From contig NZ_CP011319.1 in the NCBI RefSeq assembly GCF_001865675.1, positions 806,001 through 870,000 of the forward strand: a DNA stretch of 64,000 nucleotides, in the 5' to 3' direction. Shown here one piece after another: positions 16,091 through 25,161 of this stretch. This stretch comes from Janthinobacterium sp. 1_2014MBL_MicDiv (GTDB taxonomy: Bacteria; Pseudomonadota; Gammaproteobacteria; Burkholderiales; Burkholderiaceae_D). Position 1 is the stretch's first letter; each line of letters opens with the position of its first letter. The position numbers and the translations under genes were made by a program. Below the pieces are notes generated by a model. That model made no database searches. It worked only from the letters and a program-made list of their open reading frames with translations, and had not been told where the DNA came from.

Positions 16091-19000
16091 TTATTTTTCC
16101 AGCGCCACCCTGTCATCGCGCCGCAGCGGCGCCTTGTGGCGGCGCAGTTTGGCCATGCCGCGCTTGAGCAGGTGCTCGAGGTCGTCGATGTAGGTGAACA
16201 CGGCCGGCACCACCAGCAGGCTGAGTAAGGTCGACGTGATCAGGCCGCCGATGACGGTGATGGCCATCGGCGAACGGAAGCTTGGGTCGGCGCCCCAGCC
16301 TAGTGCCAGCGGCATCATGCCGGCGCCCATGGCAATCGTCGTCATCAGGATGGGCCGGCTGCGCTTGTGGCAGGCGTCGACCAGCGCATCGAAGCGGTTC
16401 ATGCCCGCCTGGCGCGCGAGGATCGCATAGTCGACCAGCAGGATCGAGTTCTTGGTGACGATCCCCATCAGCATGATCAGGCCGATCATCGATGGCATCG
16501 ACAGCGCGCTGCCCGTGATCAGCAGCGCCACGAAGGCGCCGCCGATGGACAGCGGCAGCGCCGCCAGGATGGTCACCGGCTGCATGAAGTCCTTGAACAG
16601 CAGCACCAGCACGCAGTAGATGCACAGCACGCCGATCAGCATGGCCAGGCCGAAGCTGGCGAACAGCGACGCCATCTCCTGCGCGTCGCCCAGTTCCGCG
16701 ATCTTCACGGATGGCGGCAGGTTCTTCATCGACGGCAGCGCGCGCGCCTCCTCGTTCAATTCGCCGAGCGTGCGCGAACCGAGTTCCACGTCCAGCGTGA
16801 CGTTGCGGCTGCGGTTCAGGCGGTCGATCTGCGCCGGGCCGCTTTCCATGCTCACCGTGGCCACGTTCGCCAGGCGCACGGGGCCATTCTTGCCGGGCAC
16901 CGTCAGACGTTCGATGGCGGCCAGGTCGGCGCGCACGCTGTTGGGCAGCTTGACGCGGATCGGCACTTGCCGTTCCGGCAGATTCATCTTCGTCAGGTCC
17001 GTATCGTAGTCGCCGGCCGTGGCCACGCGCACGGTTTCGCCGATGGCCGCCGCCGTCACGCCCAGGTCGGCCGCCTTGGCGAAATCGGGACGCACGATGA
17101 TTTCCGGACGCACCAGCGAGGCGCTGGAATTGACGTTGCCGATGCCTTTCAAGCCGCGCAGTTCGCGCTCGACCTTGCGTGCCGCCTCCATCAGCGCCAC
17201 CGGGTCTTCCGAGCGCAGCACCAGCTGCATTTTCACGCCCGTGTCGGGCGGGCCCACCGTGAAGCGGGCACCGGGAATCGTGTCGAGCTTGTGGCGCAGC
17301 TGCGTCTCCAGGCCGGCCATCGACTCCTTGCGCTCCGTCCGGTGCACGGTGGTCAGGGTCAGCACGGCGCGCCGCGCCTCGGCTGCCGCGCCGGGAGCGA
17401 AGGCGTCGCCGCTGGAGCCGCCGCCGATCGAGCTGAAGACGCCCTTGATGCCCGGTGTCTGCATCGCCGCGTCGCGCGCCATTGCCGCCACGGCCTGCGT
17501 TTCGCCCAGGGTGGAACCGGGCGGCAGTTCCAGGTTGATCTGCGTCTGCGCGCGGTCGGCGGCCGGCACGAAGCCCGTTGGCAGCAGTGGCACGAGCATG
17601 ATGGAGCCGACGAAGAACAGGGCAGAGGCGATGGCCGTGATGCCGCGGTGATGCAGGCACCAGCGCATCACGCGCAGGTAGCGCGTCATCAGCCAGCCAT
17701 CCTGCTCTTCCTTGTGCGGCAGCGGTTTCAGGATGTACGCGGCCATCATCGGCGTGAGCAGGCGCGCCACCACCAGCGAGGCCAGCACGGCCAGCACGGC
17801 GGTCCAGCCGAACTGCTTGAAGAACAGGCCGGGGATGCCGCTCATGAAGGCTGTCGGCAGGAACACGGCCACCAGCGCGAACGTGGTGGCGATCACCGCC
17901 ATGCCGATTTCATCGGCCGCTTCCATGGCCGCTTCCATGGGCGACTTGCCCATGCGCAGATGGCGTTCGATGTTTTCGATTTCCACGATGGCGTCGTCGA
18001 CCAGCACGCCGACCACCAGCGCCAGCGACAGCAGGGTGACGGTGTTGAGCGTGTAGCCGAACCAGTAGATGCCGAGAAAGGCGGGCATCACGGACAGGGG
18101 CAGGGCGGCCGCGGCCACCAGCGTGGCGCGCCAGTCGCGCAGGAACCACCACACCACCAGCACGGCCAGCAGCGCGCCTTCGTACAGCAACTCCATCGAA
18201 CCGTCGAAGTTTTCCTCGACGGGGAAGGCGTTGTCGATCGACTGCTGCAGCACCACGTTCGGGTTTTCCTTTTGCAGTTCGGCGATGGCGGCGCGCGCGC
18301 CATTGGCCACGGCCACCTCGCTGGCGCCCTTGGTGCGGAATACCTCGAAGGCGACCACGGTCTTGCCATCCTGCTCGGCCAGCGCGCGCGGCTCGGCCAC
18401 CGTGTCGCGCACCGTGGCGACCTGATCGAGGCGCACATGGCGCCCATCCGGCAGCGGCACTTCGACGCGCGCCAGTTCATCGGCCGTTTTCACGGTGGCG
18501 ATGGTGCGCACCGACTGTTCGGCGCCGCTGACGTCGCCGCGTCCGCCGGGTGCTTCACGCTGCACCAGGCGCAGCTGGCGCGACACGTCCAGCGCCGACA
18601 CCTTCAGCGCCGCCATGCGCGCTTCATCGAGTTCGACCTGGATTTCGCGGTAGACGCCGCCCACGCGCGTGACGGCGCCCACGCCGGGCACCGTCAAGAG
18701 GCGCTTGGCCACCGTATTGTCGACAAACCAGGACAGGTCGGGCGCATCGAGCGGATTGTCGACGCCGGGTTTCGCCGTGGCGATAAAGGTCAGTACCACG
18801 CGGCCGGCCGTCGACGCCTTGGTGACGGTGGGGTCGCGCAGTTCGGCTGGCATGTCCGCTTTCACGCGGGCGACGGCGTCGCGCACGTCGTTGACGGCTT
18901 CGGCGATCTGCTTTTCCAGGATGAATTCGACGGTCACCGTGACGGTGCCGTCGAGCACCTTGGTGTAGATGTTCTTGATGCCTTGCAGGGTGGCGACGGA

Positions 19001-19207
19001 ATCCTCGATCTTGCGCGCCACTTCCGTTTCCAGCTGGGCCGGTGCGGCGCCTGGCAGCACCGCGTTGACGGTGACGATAGGCAGTTCGATATCGGGGAAA
19101 TCCTGCACCGGATTGGCCTTGTAGGCCAGCAGCCCGGCCAGGGTCAGCAGCGCGAACAGCATGATGGCCGGGATCGGGTTCTTGATCGACAGGGAGGAAA
19201 AGTTCAT
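16091..19207 (-). CDS. RND multidrug efflux permease (HAE1/AcrB family)
   Basis: Inner-membrane proton-driven pump of 1038 residues, typical of the family. Twelve membrane helices are split by two large periplasmic loops. Helix 4 carries the proton-relay acidic pair (VVGVLVDDAIVEIENIE), and the N-terminus (PIPAIMLFALLTLAGLLAY...VQDFPDIELPIVTVNAVLPGA) is standard. It is the last gene of the tetR-channel-adaptor-pump operon, 8 nt after the adaptor. The substrate cannot be read from the sequence. Confidence 0.95.
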   Translation of the reverse strand: MNFSSLSIKNPIPAIMLFALLTLAGLLAYKANPVQDFPDIELPIVTVNAVLPGAAPAQLETEVARKIEDSVATLQGIKNIYTKVLDGTVTVTVEFILEKQIAEAVNDVRDAVARVKADMPAELRDPTVTKASTAGRVVLTFIATAKPGVDNPLDAPDLSWFVDNTVAKRLLTVPGVGAVTRVGGVYREIQVELDEARMAALKVSALDVSRQLRLVQREAPGGRGDVSGAEQSVRTIATVKTADELARVEVPLPDGRHVRLDQVATVRDTVAEPRALAEQDGKTVVAFEVFRTKGASEVAVANGARAAIAELQKENPNVVLQQSIDNAFPVEENFDGSMELLYEGALLAVLVVWWFLRDWRATLVAAAALPLSVMPAFLGIYWFGYTLNTVTLLSLALVVGVLVDDAIVEIENIERHLRMGKSPMEAAMEAADEIGMAVIATTFALVAVFLPTAFMSGIPGLFFKQFGWTAVLAVLASLVVARLLTPMMAAYILKPLPHKEEQDGWLMTRYLRVMRWCLHHRGITAIASALFFVGSIMLVPLLPTGFVPAADRAQTQINLELPPGSTLGETQAVAAMARDAAMQTPGIKGVFSSIGGGSSGDAFAPGAAAEARRAVLTLTTVHRTERKESMAGLETQLRHKLDTIPGARFTVGPPDTGVKMQLVLRSEDPVALMEAARKVERELRGLKGIGNVNSSASLVRPEIIVRPDFAKAADLGVTAAAIGETVRVATAGDYDTDLTKMNLPERQVPIRVKLPNSVRADLAAIERLTVPGKNGPVRLANVATVSMESGPAQIDRLNRSRNVTLDVELGSRTLGELNEEARALPSMKNLPPSVKIAELGDAQEMASLFASFGLAMLIGVLCIYCVLVLLFKDFMQPVTILAALPLSIGGAFVALLITGSALSMPSMIGLIMLMGIVTKNSILLVDYAILARQAGMNRFDALVDACHKRSRPILMTTIAMGAGMMPLALGWGADPSFRSPMAITVIGGLITSTLLSLLVVPAVFTYIDDLEHLLKRGMAKLRRHKAPLRRDDRVALEK

Positions 19208-19215
19208 GGCTTGCC

Positions 19216-20376
19216 TTACTTTTTCGCCGTGGCCGGCTTGGCCGCTGCCGCGACCGGGGTTTGCACATTGCGTACCAGGTCGCCGTCGTTGAGGAAGCCT
19301 GCGCCGCTGACGACGATGGTGGTGTCGGCCGTGATGCCGCCCAAAATTTCGATGCGGTCGCTCAGGCGCCGTCCGGCCTGCACCTTGATCTGGCTGACCC
19401 GTTGGTCGGGATTGAGGCGGAACACATAGCTGAAGCCATCGCGCACGGCGATGGCCTGCTGCGGCACGGTCAGCGCGCCCGAGGTGCCCAGTTCAAATGC
19501 GCCGCTGGCGTACATGCCGGCCTTGAACGGCGCGTTCGTGCCGGTGCTGGCCGGCAGGTCGACATACACGAGGGCGGAGCGGGTTTGCGGATCGACCGTG
19601 GGCGCGATCATGCGCACCTTGCCCGTCAGGATGCTGCCGTTGGCTGCCTTCACCTGCGCCAGCGTGCCCTGTTTCAGATTCAGCAGTTCGGTGGCCGTCA
19701 CTTCGGCGCGCCACTCGAGGCGCCCCTGGCGGATCAGGCGGAACAGTTCCGTGCCGGCGCCGACCACCGAGCCAACGGTGGCCGAGCGCGAGGAGATGAT
19801 GCCGCTGTCGGGCGCCACCACCTGCGTGTATTTCAGGCGCAGCTGCTGTTGCGCCAACTGCGCCTTGCCTGACGCGATGCGGGCGTTGGCCGTCTGTTCG
19901 GCCGTCAGGTATTGGCTGATCTGCTGCGCGCTGATGGCGCCCGTGCTTTGCAGCGAGCGGGCGCGCTGCGCGTTGGCCGCCGCCTCGGCCGCATTCGCTT
20001 CGGCCTCCAGCACGGCCGCTTTTGCCTGCGCCACGTCGGCGTTCACCGTGTCGTTCGAGAAGACGGCCAGCACCTGGCCTGCGCGCACGACGTCGCCGAC
20101 ATTCACGCGCACTTCCGTCAGGCGCAAGCCGTTCGACTCGCTGCCGATGACGGCTTCCTGCCACGCGGCCACGTTGCCGTTGGCGCTCAGCTTGATGGGC
20201 AGGCTGGCCGTCTGCGGCCTTGCCGTGGTGACGGTCAGGGCCGGCTTGGCGGCCGCCTTGTCCTTCGCTTCGTCGGCCGCCGTGGAGGCGGGCGGGTACA
20301 GGGCGATGCCGGCGCCCAGCGCGGCAAGGACGGCGGCGAGGGCAAGTGCCATGGGTTTCAAGGTGATTTTTTTCAT
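19216..20376 (-). CDS. RND efflux periplasmic adaptor
   Basis: Membrane fusion protein of the AcrA/MexA family, about 386 residues. An N-terminal signal or anchor (MALALAAVLAALGAGIALY) is followed by the lipoyl domain (GSESNGLRLTEVRVNVGDVVRAGQVLAVF), an Ala-rich coiled-coil hairpin, the second lipoyl half (VVAPDSGIISSRSATVGSVVGAGTELF) and beta-barrel parts. The usual lipobox Cys is not evident, so it may be anchored by an uncleaved helix. I start it at MKKITLK (20376) rather than 8 codons upstream. Confidence 0.92.
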   Translation of the reverse strand: MKKITLKPMALALAAVLAALGAGIALYPPASTAADEAKDKAAAKPALTVTTARPQTASLPIKLSANGNVAAWQEAVIGSESNGLRLTEVRVNVGDVVRAGQVLAVFSNDTVNADVAQAKAAVLEAEANAAEAAANAQRARSLQSTGAISAQQISQYLTAEQTANARIASGKAQLAQQQLRLKYTQVVAPDSGIISSRSATVGSVVGAGTELFRLIRQGRLEWRAEVTATELLNLKQGTLAQVKAANGSILTGKVRMIAPTVDPQTRSALVYVDLPASTGTNAPFKAGMYASGAFELGTSGALTVPQQAIAVRDGFSYVFRLNPDQRVSQIKVQAGRRLSDRIEILGGITADTTIVVSGAGFLNDGDLVRNVQTPVAAAAKPATAKK

Positions 20377-20389
20377 GTTGTCGTATCCG

Positions 20390-21805
20390 TCAAGGGGCAT
20401 TGTTGGCGATGGAGGCAGTGCTGTCCCAGCCGCCGCCGGCGGCGCGGTACAGCGCTACCCAGGCGGCGCTGCGTTCGCGCTCCAGATTGACCACGGTGTT
20501 TTCGGCGGCCAGGCGCGTGCGGCGCGATTCTTCCAGTTCGATCAGGCTGGCCAGGCCATTTTTGTAACGGTCTTCGGTGGCGACAAACGAGATGCGGTAG
20601 CCTTCCATGGCTGCCCGGGCATACCCGCTGCGTTCATCCGTGCTGGCCAGATTGACCAGTGCTTCTTCCACTTCGCGCACGGCCTGGCGCACGCCGGCGC
20701 GGTATTTCACTACCGCTTCGTCGTAGCGGGCCGTGGCCGCGTCGACTTCGGCGCGGCGGCGTCCGGCGTCGAAGATGGGCAGGCTGACGGCCAGCGGGCC
20801 GATGCTCCAGGTGCTGGCCGTGATGCTGCTGCCGCCGGAGCGGATATTGCCCTTGCCGATGGAGCCGGCAAGGCTCAGTCGCGGATAGCGCTGCGCCTGC
20901 GCACCGCGCACTTCAAAGCTGGCGGCCGCCACTTCGCGTTCGGCGCTGTAGATGTCGGGGCGCTGGCCCAGCGTCTGTGCCGGCAGCGCGGCAATTGCCA
21001 CGGGCGAGGGCAGGACGGCGGGGCTGGCCGCCAGTTTCTGGCGCAGCGTCGCTTCCGGCATGGCCGACAGCGCCACCAGCGCCTTCACGTCGACGTCGCA
21101 GGCGGCACGCTGTTCGATGGCGCGGCTGGCGCCTTCGGCCGCGCTGGCGCGCGCCAGCGCCGCATTCGCGGGAGGCTGGAAGCCGGCGCCGGCGCTCAGT
21201 TCCGTCAGGCGCGACGAGTCGCGGCGCGAGACGGCATCCTGTTCGGCCACGGCTTGCAATTGCTGGCAGGTGCGCAAGGCGTAGTACTGGTTGGCCACTT
21301 CGGCCGCCACCGAGACGCGGGCCTCGTGCCAGCCCGCGCGCGCGCTGTCGTAGCGCTCCTGCGCCGCATCGCGCGTGGCGCGGTTGGCGCCGAACACGTC
21401 GATTTCCCAGGACGCCTGCAGCGCCGCCTGCGAGGTGGTGCCGCCGGGCTGCAGCGACTGCTGGCTGGTGCGCACCACGCTGCCCGTGGCGTCCAAGGCG
21501 GGCGCCAGCGCGGCGCCGCTGGCGACCCTGTCGGCGCGCGCCCGCACGATGCGCGTGCGGGCGGCGGCGATGCTGGGGCTCACTTGCTGGGCATCGGCGA
21601 TCAATTCCACCAGCAGGGCGTCGCCCTGGCGCTGCCACCAGGTGGACAAGTCGGCCAGGCTGCCGTTATGTGGCAGCGGCGCCTGCCACTGCGCGGGCGC
21701 GCTGGCGGCTACGGCGGCGGGCGGCCCCTGCAGGGCGCAGCCGCCCAGGGCCAGCACGATGCCGGCGGCCAGGGTGCGTTGAACGGCTTTGTGACGTATC
21801 GTCAT
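20390..21805 (-). CDS. RND outer-membrane channel lipoprotein (OprM/NodT type)
   Basis: TolC-like channel of about 471 residues. The signal peptide ends with lipobox LGGC. OEP signatures include QASWEIDVFGANRATRDAA, TLGQRPDIYSAEREVAAASFEV and SLPIFDAGRRRAEVDAA. The start at 21805 has AAGGACCAGC upstream and overlaps the tetR stop by ATGA. It lies between regulator and adaptor, so channel, adaptor and pump form one complete RND system, separate from the MFS system at 9810-14099. Confidence 0.93.
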   Translation of the reverse strand: MTIRHKAVQRTLAAGIVLALGGCALQGPPAAVAASAPAQWQAPLPHNGSLADLSTWWQRQGDALLVELIADAQQVSPSIAAARTRIVRARADRVASGAALAPALDATGSVVRTSQQSLQPGGTTSQAALQASWEIDVFGANRATRDAAQERYDSARAGWHEARVSVAAEVANQYYALRTCQQLQAVAEQDAVSRRDSSRLTELSAGAGFQPPANAALARASAAEGASRAIEQRAACDVDVKALVALSAMPEATLRQKLAASPAVLPSPVAIAALPAQTLGQRPDIYSAEREVAAASFEVRGAQAQRYPRLSLAGSIGKGNIRSGGSSITASTWSIGPLAVSLPIFDAGRRRAEVDAATARYDEAVVKYRAGVRQAVREVEEALVNLASTDERSGYARAAMEGYRISFVATEDRYKNGLASLIELEESRRTRLAAENTVVNLERERSAAWVALYRAAGGGWDSTASIANNAP

Positions 21806-22530
21806 GCTGGTCCTTCTGCTTGTCGTTGAACGGTATGGTTTGAGGGTGGGCTGGCGAGGCGCTGGCGTTCCAGGTCGGCCATGGCCAGCGCATAGTCGGT
21901 CATGCGCGCCAGCCAGGTGTCGATGGCCTGCGGCGTTGCCAGCAGCTGCGGGCGCAGGGTTTGCAGCACCTCGGTGCCGACCATGTGCTGCAGGGCCAGC
22001 GAGGCGATGGAAAACGCCAGCCGGTGCATGTCGTCGCTGTCGTCGGGGGCGCCCAGGTGGCGCGCCAGCACGCCGGTCAGCGCTTCGTGTTCGGGGCGGA
22101 TGTTCTGGTCGATCTCGCGCGCCCACAGGCCAGTCGGTTCCAGCATTTCGCGGCACCACAGGCGCATGCAGTCGCGCGCGATGTCGCCCTGCTGCATGGG
22201 GGCGAGCAGCTGCGCATAAAAGCCTTCCAGGCTCTGGCGCAGGGTGAAATGCGGCTGGTCGAACAGGGCGATATTGTCTTGCGGATTCGACGACTGCTGG
22301 GCGAAGGCGGCGCGGTACAGGCCCGCCTTGTCGCCGAAATAATAGCTGATGGCGGCCGCGTTCGTGCCGGCCGCCAGCGCCAGTTCGCGCGTCGACGTCT
22401 TGGCGTAACCGTGTTCGGCAAACAGTCGGATGGCGCTATGCAGCAAGCGTTCGCGCGACTGCTCGCCATCGGAACGCGGCTTGCGCCCGTCGTCGGCCGG
22501 GGCGATGGGGGTGGAAGTTTTTTCAATCAT
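21802..22530 (-). CDS. TetR/AcrR regulator of the RND operon
   Basis: A 242-residue repressor-type protein. The N-terminal helix-turn-helix is RLLHSAIRLFAEHGYAKTSTRELALAAGTNAAAISYYFGDKAGLY; the C-terminal half resembles the CecR/YbiH-type ligand domain (LWCREMLEPT, HLGAPDDSDDMHRLAFSI). It is the first gene of its operon and shares ATGA with the channel gene, so it is probably autoregulated through the palindrome just upstream (22567-22590). Confidence 0.92.
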   Translation of the reverse strand: MIEKTSTPIAPADDGRKPRSDGEQSRERLLHSAIRLFAEHGYAKTSTRELALAAGTNAAAISYYFGDKAGLYRAAFAQQSSNPQDNIALFDQPHFTLRQSLEGFYAQLLAPMQQGDIARDCMRLWCREMLEPTGLWAREIDQNIRPEHEALTGVLARHLGAPDDSDDMHRLAFSIASLALQHMVGTEVLQTLRPQLLATPQAIDTWLARMTDYALAMADLERQRLASPPSNHTVQRQAEGPA

Positions 22531-22566
22531 GCCGGAGATTTAATCACATATCTCAAGCGATTGATA

Positions 22567-22590
22567 TAACTAAATCATTTGATTTAGTTA
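22567..22590. promoter_or_regulatory. candidate TetR operator palindrome
   Basis: TAACTAAATCA (22567-22577) and TGATTTAGTTA (22580-22590) are perfect 11-bp inverted arms around TT. The site lies 37 nt upstream of the tetR start, in A+T-rich DNA, the expected position and size for a TetR-family operator. Confidence 0.75.
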
Positions 22591-22630
22591 TTGCCGGCAG
22601 GGCAGCAGGTTTGCCCGGACGCCGCCGCGC

Positions 22631-22664
22631 AAAAAAAAAAGCCCGCGTACCTTGCGGCGCGGGC
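22631..22664 (-). terminator. Rho-independent terminator for the hybrid kinase gene
   Basis: GCCCGCG (22641-22647) pairs with CGCGGGC (22658-22664). Read on the minus strand, the stem is followed by a run of ten T. It lies about 150 nt downstream of the kinase stop at 22818. Confidence 0.8.
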
Positions 22665-22817
22665 TGAATCCAATGTTCGGAGAACGAATTGGAGGAGACA
22701 GTTCTACTATAGCGCCAAAAATGGTGCGGTGCAATACCGTAGAACTACTGTATTCGTGCATTTGATATTGGTAAAATTATCAAGAAAGCAAATTTTCATG
22801 TTGCGGCGCACAGAAGG

Positions 22818-24179
22818 TCAGGCCTTGCTGCGCAGGGCCAGGGTAAACGTGCTGCCGGAACCGTAGTCGCTGTTGAAGAACAGGGCGCCGCCGATGGCGT
22901 TGGCCAGGTTCTGGCACAGGTACAGGCCCAGTCCCGCGCCTTCCACGTGGCGCGTGGAGGTGGAATCGAGCTGCGAGAAGGCCTGGAACAGCTTGGCCTG
23001 GTCCTCTTCCTTGATGCCGGCGCCGCTGTCGGCGATGCTCATTTCCGTCACCAGCACGCCGTCTTCCTCGCGCTGGGCCAGGCTGATGCGCACCGTGCCC
23101 TGCTCCGTGAACTTGATGGCGTTGTTGAGCAGGTTGATGAGGATTTGCGTCAGCGCGCGGCGGTCCGTGTCGATGATGGCGGGCGGCTGATCCGCCTCGC
23201 CCAGTTCGATTCCCAGCGCCAGGCCTTTTTGCTGCGCCAGCGGGCGCAGGGTGTCGGCCACTTCGGCCATCAGTTCCTGGCAGTGTACGGGCTCGATCGA
23301 CAGGGTCAGCTTGCCGGCCTCGATCTTCGCCACGTCGAGGATGTCGTTGATCAGCGAGAGCAGATGGCGCGCACTGGCGCGGATGGTGTTCAGTTGCTTG
23401 TCCTGGTCGGCCGTCAGCGGGCCGGGCAGTTTCATCAGCAGCGCGCCCGTAAACCCGATGATGGCGTTCAGCGGCGTGCGCAGTTCGTGCGACATATTCG
23501 CGATGAAGGCCGACTTCATGCGGCTCGCTTCGGCCAGCTCGAGGTTTTTCAGCGCGATTTCGCGGTTGATGGTTTCCAGTTCGGCCGCGTGGTGCGCCAG
23601 GCGCATGTTCAATTCGATCACCTGGCGTTCGCGCGCCTGCAGCTCGCCGTTGACCTGCACCGCCTGCTCATAGGTGGAAATGAGCAGGTCGAGGATTTGC
23701 TGGCGTTCCGCATTGATGAAGTGCTTCTGGTCGCCCAGGTACAGTGCGATGCCGATTTCGACGTTCTGGTTCTTGCGCAGCTTCTGGTTCATCAGCATGT
23801 GGCTGATGCGGTTGAGCAGGTAGTCTTCCGCGTACGGCTTGCGGATGAAATTGTCGGCGCCGCACTCGATGCCGCGGATGATGTCCTTCGGGTCGTTGAG
23901 CGAGGTGACGAGGATGACGGGAATGTCGCGCAGGGTCGGGTCGGACTTGATGGCGCGGCACAGGTCGTAGCCATTCATTTCCGGCATGACGATATCGGAC
24001 AGCACCAGATGCGGCTTGCGTTCGCGGATGGCGGCCAGGGCCAGCTGGCCGTTGGCGGCCACGCGCGCGTTATAGTGCAGGGACTGGATCAGGCGTCGCA
24101 AGCGCTCCGCCTGGGTCGGACTATCCTCGACGATCAGGATCTCGATTTCGTCAGGCTTGATTTGGTTGTTGGAGTCCAC
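22818..24179 (-). CDS. receiver-histidine kinase hybrid
   Basis: Soluble two-component protein of 453 residues. The N-terminal receiver domain (about 12-130) has the phospho-acceptor Asp62 (LVLSDIVMPEMNGYD) and the conserved Lys114. A linker of helices (about 150-220) leads to HisKA with His231 (FIANMSHELRTPLNAIIG) and a HATPase domain (NLLNNAIKFTEQG, DSGAGI, GLGLYLCQNL). No membrane segment is seen, so its input is probably phosphorylation of the receiver by another kinase. The start is GTG with AGGAGAGG upstream. It is a single gene with its own terminator. Confidence 0.93.
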   Translation of the reverse strand: MDSNNQIKPDEIEILIVEDSPTQAERLRRLIQSLHYNARVAANGQLALAAIRERKPHLVLSDIVMPEMNGYDLCRAIKSDPTLRDIPVILVTSLNDPKDIIRGIECGADNFIRKPYAEDYLLNRISHMLMNQKLRKNQNVEIGIALYLGDQKHFINAERQQILDLLISTYEQAVQVNGELQARERQVIELNMRLAHHAAELETINREIALKNLELAEASRMKSAFIANMSHELRTPLNAIIGFTGALLMKLPGPLTADQDKQLNTIRASARHLLSLINDILDVAKIEAGKLTLSIEPVHCQELMAEVADTLRPLAQQKGLALGIELGEADQPPAIIDTDRRALTQILINLLNNAIKFTEQGTVRISLAQREEDGVLVTEMSIADSGAGIKEEDQAKLFQAFSQLDSTSTRHVEGAGLGLYLCQNLANAIGGALFFNSDYGSGSTFTLALRSKA

Positions 24180-24294
24180 AGACCTCTCCTAGAATTCAGT
24201 ATATTGGATGCTGGACGCAGTGGGCGCGCAATATCGACATCATGTGACTATATCGGATTTAGGTCTGTAAAAGTAACTTCCAAGTAACTATTTT

Positions 24295-24316
24295 GGCCAC
24301 AGGGAATGCTGTGGCC
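24295..24316. terminator. hairpin between kinase and dioxygenase genes
   Basis: GGCCACAG (24295-24302) and CTGTGGCC (24309-24316) form an 8-bp stem with a 6-nt loop, starting 5 nt after the dioxygenase stop on the minus strand. No proper T run follows, so termination is uncertain. Confidence 0.5.
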
Positions 24317-24321
24317 GCTTG

Positions 24322-25056
24322 TTAATTCTCGCCCTGGAATTGACCGGCGCGATACGTCAGCACGAGCGTATCGCGGTGGCCATGTTCGCCCACGGGCTGG
24401 ATCGGCGTCGACTCGTGGATGACGGCCGCATCGTCGAGCAGCAGCAGCGACCATGGCTCGGTGAGGGTGAAACGCTTGCCGTTGGGGCCTTCCGCCTCGA
24501 AGATGCGCGTTTCGCCGCCCTTGATCTGTTCACGCCCGATCAGCAGCACGGCGACGAAGTCGACGCCGTCGCGGTGCGCGCCTTCCGGCGTCGGGCGGCC
24601 GATGCCGTCGGTGGTGTCGATGCGGAACTGGTGCGCCTCGATGAACCACGGCTGGCGGCCCTTGACCTGGGAGCAGGCATCGCCCAGGGCGCGGATCAGC
24701 TGCTGCCAGGCCGGCTGCGCGACGATGGCCGGATCGACCGGCTCGAACAGGCGGTGCATGCCGCCGTGCAGGGCGTTGTACTCGACCGGCTGCCAGTGCG
24801 GACGGTGCGCCGTTTGCGTCAGGCGATCGCCATCCTGCACGAAGCACGAATGGCGCCGGCGCCGATAGCGGCCGCCATCCTTCAGGTAGTTGTCCAGCGC
24901 CAGGGTGTCCCAGCTGCCTTCGAGTTCACGCAGCGCCGCCAAGGGGCAGCCGGCCAGCGCGGCCACGTCCTGCGGGCGCAGCACGGCATAGCCGTCGTCG
25001 CGCAAGGCGTCCTTGAGACGGGACGGGTCGGTAAAGATCGGTGCGGAAGTGCTCAT
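24322..25056 (-). CDS. 2OG-Fe(II) dioxygenase of the amino-acid hydroxylase type (PF10014-like)
   Basis: A 244-residue protein like the 2OG-Fe_Oxy_2 family, which contains free L-isoleucine and related amino-acid hydroxylases. The iron-binding facial triad is probably His and Asp in EGAHRDGVDFV and the later His in DDAAVIHESTPI, with Arg in RDTLVLTYR for 2-oxoglutarate. The N-terminal PFLAAL-like helices (ALRDDGYAVLRPQDVAAL) are typical. The substrate is unknown. It has no operon partner. Confidence 0.75.
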   Translation of the reverse strand: MSTSAPIFTDPSRLKDALRDDGYAVLRPQDVAALAGCPLAALRELEGSWDTLALDNYLKDGGRYRRRRHSCFVQDGDRLTQTAHRPHWQPVEYNALHGGMHRLFEPVDPAIVAQPAWQQLIRALGDACSQVKGRQPWFIEAHQFRIDTTDGIGRPTPEGAHRDGVDFVAVLLIGREQIKGGETRIFEAEGPNGKRFTLTEPWSLLLLDDAAVIHESTPIQPVGEHGHRDTLVLTYRAGQFQGEN

Positions 25057-25161
25057 GGCGGTGCTGGCCGGGATGCGGCCTGTATCAGTTTATCCAGCCT
25101 GGCATTCTACGACTTCGCGGCGTTTCCTGTGCAGCGTCCGATAGGAATTATTCCTGTTCAC

